64,000 nucleotides of DNA, from the NCBI GenBank assembly GCA_033725935.1, contig MU867080.1:434001-498000 (forward strand). The letters run 5' to 3'. The notes beneath the pieces are model-generated. The model worked only from the letters and a program-made list of their open reading frames with translations, was not told the DNA's origin and searched no databases. Both the position numbers and the translations under genes were made by a program. The DNA is from Cladorrhinum sp. PSN259 (lineage: Eukaryota; Ascomycota; Sordariomycetes; Sordariales; Podosporaceae). Below are positions 56,268 to 64,000 of the stretch, in pieces. Position 1 is the stretch's first letter. Each line of letters opens with the position of its first letter.

Positions 56268-57149
56268 CGTCACTTGTGGTATTGTTCAAGAAGGATTTGT
56301 TTGATTCTGTTGATATGAGTAAAAATTTCTAGGAGTCGCTGCAGTGGCGATTAGGGTGAGTTTTCTTTGAGTAGATTTGGCAACTAGACTGACTGGACTC
56401 CCGTGGTGATCAGGAAATGAATTGCAGAAAGGAAAAGAAGCAGGCGAGATGTCCTCCGGAGACAAGGCCTGCAGTGCGGTAGGTTTTGTTCGTGTTGTTC
56501 TTGATTGATCAATTAACTTGCTATATCGTTAATGTTGAATGAAAGAAAGCAGTTAATGAGAAGTAGGTGACGGGGGAGAGGAGAGTTCAACAGCAGACAG
56601 CCAAAATGAGTGTGGGTTCTGCAGCCCTATTTAGAATTCCCTTCTTTTGCAGCTACAACTGTGCTCAGAGGACAATGTGTTTGTTAATTGAAGTGTAGAG
56701 TGTGACAGTTGGAGGATGTTGAGCATGATTTGCTGGCCCTTAAGGTGTGTGCAACAGCTCCTTTGACGCCAACTATTGCCTCAATAGCCTCATGACCTAC
56801 AGCCAGTTATGCGCTACCCACAACAATGGGCACAATAGGACGCAAAGCCCTAATTTTCGTCTCAAGTCATCATTCACCCACCTCGGCCCTAATCCAAACC
56901 CTCGTAGTCCGGCTGAACCCCTTCAGCTCGGGTGCGGGAGACTGCAGGACAAAATAAAATGGGGGACAAGAATCTGACAAAATAAAAGAGCAGTATCTAT
57001 AACTACCGGGTATCTAATTATCTTCTTGTGTAGAGCAGAGTCTCTTTTCCTCCCATATGTCTATATCGTGCCATCCTTTGTAAAACTACCTACCCTTTTA
57101 CCCCCCCCCCCCCCTTTCAACAGATATGCCTCTCGCATTTTCCCCTCAG
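56268..57149. other. Intergenic spacer
   Basis: About 880 bp between the mucin-like gene (its upstream side) and the MFS gene (its 3' side). A poly-C run lies at 57101-57114. No gene supported. Confidence 0.45.
57101..57114. repeat. Poly-C homopolymer
   Basis: A run of about 14 C just beyond the MFS gene stop codon, in its 3' region. Confidence 0.8.
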
Positions 57150-59314
57150 CTACTCCTTCCCACTCACCACAGGAACAGGCGCAATCCCATCATTTCTCCT
57201 TTTTCCCTTCTCGCTATCAGACTTCATTCCTCCACCCTGACTATTCACATCCGACTCAGGTTCCAAACCCTTCTCGACATCGTCATCCGTAACTGCTCCC
57301 TTCTCCCCAATATGTCCCTCCTCTTCCCCTCCACTACCGGCTGAGTCGTTATTCTTCTTCTTGTCGACATTCTTCCTCACGCTCTTCCACTCCATACACA
57401 CCGCCCCGAGGATAACGAGACAGGCCAGGATCAAAGCAACCCTAAACACCTCCCTCAGTGCCGAATTGTACCCAATCAGTGCCTGGGACCTCACGCTCTC
57501 AGGGAAGTGCTTGACCAGACTCGTCGCACCGTTCGATAGCAACAGTCCAGGACTATACCCGGGCAGCGGCGACAAATTCGCAGTCAACTTGCTGTTGAAC
57601 ACATTCTGAGCAACGCTCAAGAACACTGATCCCCCCAACAGCTGGGTAAAGATCATGAGGGAAGTACCAATCGGCACGTCCCTCTGGGGAAGTACCGTCT
57701 GCGCTGCCAGGTTAGGCACCTGCATGCCCAAACCGAGGCCGAATCCATAAAGAACTTGATAGCCGACCCATTTAGGCTGCGGAGTGTCGACTTGCAGAGT
57801 GGTAAGAAGACCGGCGCCGACAGAGACGAGGCAGACACTGGTGAGTAAGGCTGGCATATAGTATCCGATTCTGGTCGTGATTACGCCCGAGATGATGGAT
57901 GCGCTGACTAGGGGGAGAAGCATAGGGAAGAGCTTGATACCAGAGTTGATGGCCGATGACCCCTTGATGGCTTGAAACCAGAGAGGAAGGAAGTAGACTG
58001 TGATTGACGTTAGCTGAGGTCATCAACACAACAAAAAACAGCGGGGGAGCACGTACCAAAAATCATCATATGAGAACCAACCATTGCTGCCGCGAAAGAA
58101 CCCCCAACGATGGTGCGCTGCTTAAAAATGCGTGCGGGAAGCATGGCCGTCTTTGGCTTCCAGATCTGAATGGCGATGAAGGCTATCAAAAGGAGAATAC
58201 CCAGAACGAGGCAGGCAATAACGCGGCGATCGCTCCACTAAAGAATTATCAGCATCCGGTATTCTCCAAAGATGACGCAGTTAAAGGCCGACTTACAGCA
58301 TACTCCAATCCACCCCATTGCAAGGCAAGAAGCAACGCAACAGTGCCTGGCAGCAGAGCACTAGTACCGAGCAGGTCAAGCTGCAGGATCTTGTCTTTCA
58401 AGGGCAGCTTCTGGAGCTCACGATCAGGCACCTGAAGGAGTACCGCAATAAAAGCAAAAGCGACAGCGCCGAGAGGCAAGTTGATGTAGAAACACCACCT
58501 CCAGCTTACTCCCGTAGTGAAAGCACCACCCACAATAGGTCCCAGGATAGACGAGATACCAAATACAACACCGAAGAGTCCTTGGAAGAGAGGCCGTTTA
58601 TGTAAGGGAACTGAGAATACTATTACGACGATCTAGCAACATCGTTAGCACTCCCTTAACTGATACCAAGTAGCAGGGAACGGCAAAACATACAGTCCCT
58701 GACATGATACCCGCAGCACCAACACCCGCGATCGCCCTTCCAATGATGAAAGCAACGCTGTTCGGCGCAGCACCACATACTGCCGAGCCGACCTCGAATA
58801 TAATAATGGCAATCAGGAAGGTGATCTTGACCGAAAAAACGACGAACAGCTTGCCAAAGATCAACTGAAAGCCGCAGTTGGTGAGGAGGAAAGCACTGCC
58901 GTACCAACCAATGTCCGTCACCGAGTTGAAATCGTTAGTAATCTCGGGGATGGCGGTCGATATGATCAAGCGGTCCTAAGTGAGAACCAAACATGTATTA
59001 GTATACATTATGTGGATGTCATGGCAGTAAGTAAACAAAGCTTGGCAGGGGCACGCCAAGAAGAAAAAAAAGAAAAAGAACCGGGGGGGGTTTTTCAGGA
59101 CTAAACTCACCAGAGACACGAGGAACATGCTAACAAAGGTGGCTGAGATAAGGAGAACAAATCGCAACCCAGAGGGGTAGACAATGTCCTCCGTCGCCGT
59201 GGTGTTTACTGTCGCGAGCTCTGCAGGTTCAAGTTCGGGTTCGGGTTCCCTTTCGACCTCTCCATCTTTGACGGATGGTATAACTTCGGTTTTTGCCTTC
59301 TTTTTGAAAAACAT
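57150..59314 (-). CDS. MFS transporter, DHA2-type 14-helix efflux pump
   Basis: Five exons (59314..59111, 58975..58694, 58632..58297, 58237..58057, 57997..57150) give 616 residues. A charged cytosolic N-terminus leads to the first helix LRFVLLISATFVSMFLVSL, then the DHA2 signature DRLIISTAIPEITNDFNSVT, DIGWYGSAFLLTNCGFQLIF, GRAIAGVGAAGIMSGT, FGISSILGPIVGGAFT and SWRWCFYINLPLGAVA. Later helices include FVYFLPLWFQAIKGSSAINS and YGFGLGLGMQVPNLAAQTVL. The long tail is polar and disordered. Such proton antiporters export toxic compounds or fungal metabolites at the plasma membrane. Every intron preserves the frame, with usual donors. A Zn2Cys6 factor lies upstream on the same strand. The substrate cannot be told from sequence. 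Confidence 0.93.
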
Positions 59315-60525
59315 TCTGGGCGATCAAGTTGAGGCGTCTGTTGAGGTCGCGAAAATAAAATAAAAACAGGTTAAGTTGGTGTAAGTGACGGAGAGTCCAC
59401 GGGTGAGAAGAGACAAGCAGGAGACACCGGATGAGCAGCGTTTGTCGGTCCTGGTGAACGGTTTGTTCAAGAGCGACTGACTAGGAAGGTATGCGGAGAA
59501 TGTGTCCCAAATAGGAAATTTCCAGATTGGAAGTTAAGACAAGCAATTGCCAAAGATATGGAGGGACACTGAGCTATTGGGCACGGCAGAGGGGAGCACA
59601 AGAACAACGAAGGCAAATGGGATCGAGGGTCTTTATGTCACTTGGCGAGGATTGTTCGATTCACGCTTCTCCCGCGTTCGTGCGCATTTCGCATACAATC
59701 TCCCCCTTGTTCATCCCTCGTAGGATACTCAAGCCCAACGCTTCGCATTTCCGAGTTCCCGGAGCCGCACGTCCTGCTGGACAAGAGAGCCGGCAGGCTG
59801 GAATGGGAAAGTTGGTCTCGGGGGGTAGGACGTCAGTATCGGTTGCTGAGACCCTTGAAGCACCCGACGATCTGACCAATACCGTGAGAGCATTCGGCAC
59901 AACCAGAGTTGCGGCTTCGTCAGCAGGCCTGCACCGGATTTAACAAACGCACAGTGATTGCTTTCTCAGATGTCGGAGCTCGCAGTTCTTGGCGACCGAT
60001 CAAGTTGCATATTTTCCCGGCAGGATCTTGCTTCCCTTGCTCATACCTTTTTTTAGTGTATTTGGATGCTGGATGGCGCCAAAGAGAGAGCAACAACACG
60101 AGATCAAATACCGGCCGTTGCAGAAGGATCTTCAATGTGACTATGTAATAACGGTCTTGGGTCACCCACTGCAGTCTGTAACCGAATGACAGCTTTGTTG
60201 CCCATGTGAGTCACTGCGTGCACCGCATTTTCATTCTTACAGATTGGGAAAACAATGTCGGCTGTCGTCCTGGTATGTGGGTGATCTGAGACTCCCCAAA
60301 CCTCAGTTTTATTTTGGTGACACGGCGTGCATTGCTCAGTCACCCTAACGTAAAAAACCCAACCCTCGCTTTCCAATCCAGAAAACAGGCCAACAACCGA
60401 GTACGCCTGCTTTGTTGAAAGCAAAAAAGAGAAAGTCGTCAAATCGTAAGAGTGAAGAGTTAATGATAATGACACTAGCCGACCAGGTTCGCGGCATTAC
60501 CCCTGGTCGCCCCTGTCCAACTACC
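59315..60525. promoter_or_regulatory. Upstream region of the MFS gene
   Basis: 1.2 kb between the Zn2Cys6 factor stop and the MFS start; it contains the MFS promoter. Two CGG triplets occur in scattered orientation, but no clear CGG(N)xCCG site was identified by eye. Open frames here lack support. Confidence 0.4.
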
Positions 60526-62816
60526 CTACCATTCCACCGATGGACCCATCCCATTCATCCCAAACGGCCCAAACGATGACGACGATGGCTCGATATTGGG
60601 TATAACATTGCTGCCAAACATATCCCAATCGAGATACCCCAAGTACCCGTCAAGACCGCCATCCTGAACTACCGGGTTAAATCCAGTCGCCAGACTGGCG
60701 GGCGTGTAAGGATCAGGCGGTGTCGGCTCGGATCTGTAATCATCATCCGGGAAGCTGGCCCGCAACTTGTCAACGTAGAAGGGAGCCTCGGGAAGCTGAC
60801 CGGTCCGCGCCAACAGAGCCTCCTCTCTCTTCCTCCAAGCCTTAAGAATGAAGACTGCGAGAGCAGCGTGCACTTTGCTGGTCGTCTCAAACAGCTCCGG
60901 ATGAAAGGTGTAAACCACCTCGACCTGTCTCCAAGCACGATCCGCCAGGATTCCTTCGGTGCGGTGGCACAACTGCCCGGCCATGTACATGAAGATGTCA
61001 AGTTGAAAATGCAGAAGAGAAAACCACATGAATCCCTTGTCCTTGGTCGACATGTAGTTTGCCTCATTATGCTCAAGGGTGCATACAGCCACCTTGAACG
61101 TATTGTCTTTTTGCGTCAGAATCTCGCGGTCCAGTTCTGTCTGTTGTCTCGGGAACTTGATGAGCTCTGTAAACTTGCGTATAATGTGTTCTCGCATTGT
61201 GATAGCCATCTGGTGTACCGGACCTGCCATAGGATCACAATACTTGTCCAGGATTTCGAGAAGGTCCTTGGCTAATTTCTCAATATGCTGCCTGCATTCG
61301 TTGATTTGCTCTTCTGGGATATTAGTTGAGGCGGGGTTTCCTTGTTCTTCCAGCAGAGCTATTGTTTCGAAACCCGGCGTCTCGATGAGGAATTGGCCGA
61401 ACTTGTTATTCAACATGCAAAATATCATCTCGGTGGGCCCTTCCCGGTCCTGGAACGGCTCCGTAGCTGATGGGAAAATGTCGGCGTCATTAAGATTCTT
61501 GGGAATTTTTGTGTCCCAACCTCGGGGGAGAAAAGCATGACTGAGACCAGAATAGAGGGCGTATTTTGAATCTACCATGATGATAGCCCACCAAAGCCGC
61601 CGTCGCATTTCGGCCTCGAACGGTGAAAGGCCAAGGAGCTCGCCGTCGCGGTGCAAACCCATTTTCTGAGCAATTCGAATAACTACACCATTGAGAATCC
61701 AGGCGGCATGTCGATTATAGCGGCCTTGAAGAGATATCTAATCGGCTTGTCAGTACGGAACCAAAGGTGAGACGAGAGATGGATTCGTACCAAATAGATC
61801 ACGATAGCCTGGAGAGTTACCAGGTCGTGCGACTTGAGGAATCCCATTCTAATCAGACATAGCCGCACTCCTGTCGAATATCTATGTAGCGCATCTTCTC
61901 TCGAGTATCCCAATATTCCCTGGCACTCATCCGGTGTGAGAGACACAACTGCCATCACGAATATCGAAAACAACAGGGCCTCGACGTTCTTGGGTAAGGT
62001 CTGTGGGCCGTTTACAGCCTCGGCGAGGTGAGGCTGTACGCTCGGGACGTGAATAACTTTAGTTAGTGGGTTGACTCTGTCGAGATAAACTTGCCATAGG
62101 CGAATGACGTGTGGAGCACTTGGCCAAAGACTCTCAACATTGACGTTTGGAGAATCGCCACCTAGTACTAGGTCCGAATTATCATCGGGGGTCATGGCAT
62201 CGGGTGAGAACTCGTCGTTATCCTCAGAATCAACAATCTCCCTCATCGCTCGAAGCTGTCGCATGTTCCATGTGAGCACACCTTGCGTCGTTTCTTAAAT
62301 TTTGAGGGCAAGATTCCACCAACCTCATCATAAACAGTACCTAACAAAGGGTTATCCATGAACCGCATGCCTCCATCTTCCTTGATTAGCTTCGGTGTTG
62401 GCTGCCATTTTTGATAGTTTTCTTCGTGGGTGCTTGCATGAGATTGCCGGGGCGTGACAGGTCCGTCTGGCTTCTCATTCGCATATTCTTTAAGAAGCTC
62501 CTCGCACCGAGCCAGTCTCTCCTGAAGATCCTGATTAGGCCTTCTTCGTTTTCGCGCCGGGGCGGGAGTGCTTGGAGTGCACTTGACGTTCGCCTTTTAA
62601 GGGACGGTCAGCTCGACGCGCTAGGTGAACAGATTCAGTCGCCTTGTTCTTGCTTACTTTGGTGCAGTTGGCACAGGGGAAGTTCCTGTCGCATTTGATC
62701 TTGCGATGCTGGCAGAGGACACAGGCAAGGATCCGTGTGGGCTTGTGAACCCCGGGGTGTGCGATGGTAGAGACGGGGCCGGAAACTTGGGAACTGGCTG
62801 TAGACGAGGATGCCAT
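60526..62816 (-). CDS. Zn2Cys6 fungal transcription factor
   Basis: Four exons (62816..62658, 62593..62324, 62255..61791, 61737..60526), all in phase 0, give 701 residues. The binuclear cluster is Cys32, 35, 42, 48, 51 and 58 (RILACVLCQHRKIKCDRNFP, CANCTK|ANVKC); the first intron lies inside it and correct splicing restores the Cx2Cx6Cx5Cx2Cx6C spacing. A basic linker (PARKRRRPNQ) and short coiled coil (LQERLARCEELLKEYA) follow. The fungal_trans domain covers LWQVYLDRVNPLTKVIHVPS, QGRYNRHAAWILNGVVIRIA, QKMGLHRDGELLGLSPFEAE and MRRRLWWAIIMVDSKYA. An upstream in-frame ATG at 62837 is an alternative start. The target is unknown; the neighbouring MFS gene is one candidate. Confidence 0.92.
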
Positions 62817-64000
62817 GGCGGCAATCACAATGTGCAAAACAGCCCGTCGGGATCGGGAAATAGGCAGGAAGGATAAGGGACAATGACAAAAAGATTCGGA
62901 AGTGGCGGGTTTGGGTTGAGACTAGCCTAGCATGACGCCGTCCCCAGCATATATAAAACGCGGCTCCCCGGTTTCACTGGCTATAAATATTTAAGCTTCA
63001 ATCACGCCAGGTGGGTTCCTCTGCTCTGTGTGAAAGAATGAGCCCGGAGGGGCAGACACGACGCTCAGGGAGCGGAATGCTTGGAGGGACGGATGTGTAA
63101 ATGGAGGGTGGGGTGAGCAAAACTGGGTGGGTGCAGGTTGTCCAGAACACTGGGTATCCAAGGTTGTATGTTTCGATGTACCGTGTCGAAGCTGGTGAGG
63201 ACGGGGAGTTGGTTGAATCCGTTTGTTTTGTCGCACGGGGGATATACCTGAATAGGGTAGTTGTAGTATGTTACCGTTTTCGTTTTCGCCAAAGAGTTCC
63301 GAACTCGAAACCAGGGAGGAACTGAGAGAAACCAGGCAGTGTTGGTCAAAATTCCAACAAAGCAATTCTGCCCAGGATGACAAGTAATCCGTGGTGAAGG
63401 TCAGGTGGAAGGATTTGAGGCTGGCGGTTTTTGTCAGCTTAAGTCCATTGCGTCCGAGACTCATGTCAGTTCGTACTACACAGTGCAATCAGAGCGCCTT
63501 TTTAACCCGACACAAACTTGTTATATGAAAAGTCGGGTTTGTTCCGAAGACATCTTTAAAAGTGAATGTGAAATAAGGTATGGAACCAAAGCGAAAGCGA
63601 GAGCCAAGTCCTGTCTCTTTCAGGTGCAAGTGGACGGGAGGGGGGGGGATACCCGCAGGGTTCTCACTGATGCAGAGGCGGCAGGGAAGGACCAGACACC
63701 GAACGGTCGGGGTAATGTGGTGGGGCGTTGGAGATTTTAGGGCAATGAATCACTGAATGAATGGAAGACAGCAGACCTCCCGTCATGAACGTCCAGTGGG
63801 TGTGGCACCTCCCATCATTTTCAGGCACGTTCATCATGAGAACTCCCGCGCCCAGGTCCACGGGAAGCATTTGATCCGCGGAGTGCCATACGAATGAAAG
63901 TTATGCATATCATGTTATGGTATCCACAAGTGGAAAATATGTCCCCATGTTGTTGGCCTACGTAATGATGTCTTGCGGTGTTCTTTCGGGGGGTTCTTTC
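62817..64000. promoter_or_regulatory. Upstream region of the Zn2Cys6 factor
   Basis: The right end of the window. TATATAAAA at about 62950 and a second TATA-like stretch near 62983 lie 130-170 bp upstream of the factor's ATG. The rest to 64000 shows only short overlapping frames without support, plus a G-run near 63641. Confidence 0.4.

Overview
This is a window of nuclear DNA from a filamentous ascomycete (Pezizomycotina). Genes are monocistronic and carry short introns of about 50-110 nt with GTAAGT/GTATGT/GTGAGT donors and CTAAC-type branch points. The gene content is fungal: BIG1, SET1, HEM3, a septation GTPase, a Zn2Cys6 factor, a DUF4048 protein and a TRAPP subunit. No transposon, rRNA, CRISPR array or AT-rich RIP island is visible. 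The class cannot be fixed by eye; Leotiomycetes is a guess.

Positions 1-22000 are dense housekeeping DNA. BIG1 (minus, cut by the left edge) is divergent from RRP17. Tropomyosin (minus) is divergent from a degron-bearing cell-cycle-like protein. SET1 (H3K4 methyltransferase) and VMA1 (vacuolar ATPase subunit A) follow on the plus strand, then a DUF4048 protein (minus) and a Rad9/Crb2-type checkpoint protein with C-terminal BRCT domains (plus).

Positions 22000-34900 hold a secreted Cys-rich protein, the GTPase SPG1/TEM1 divergent from GCV3, and HEM3 convergent with GCV3. Next come a PLAC8 protein with a long degenerate repeat tail, an unresolved spliced locus, and a 1.2 kb spacer with a tRNA-like fragment.

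Positions 34900-45100 hold CAND1, the TRAPP subunit TRS31, an unrecognised 248-residue protein, a secreted protein built from repeated Cys modules, and a 209-residue CxxC protein.

Positions 45100-64000 are sparser and more accessory. After a 3.6 kb spacer without a gene comes a run of five small single-pass membrane protein genes (48639-56267), then a DHA2-type MFS transporter and a Zn2Cys6 transcription factor in tandem on the minus strand.

The most unusual items are the PLAC8 repeat tail, the exon-module secreted protein, the cluster of orphan membrane proteins with a possible alternative tail, a Rad9/Crb2-like protein with no visible Tudor domain, and the tRNA-like fragment whose T-arm precedes its D-arm. 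Exon borders were read by eye from splice signals and frame continuity.
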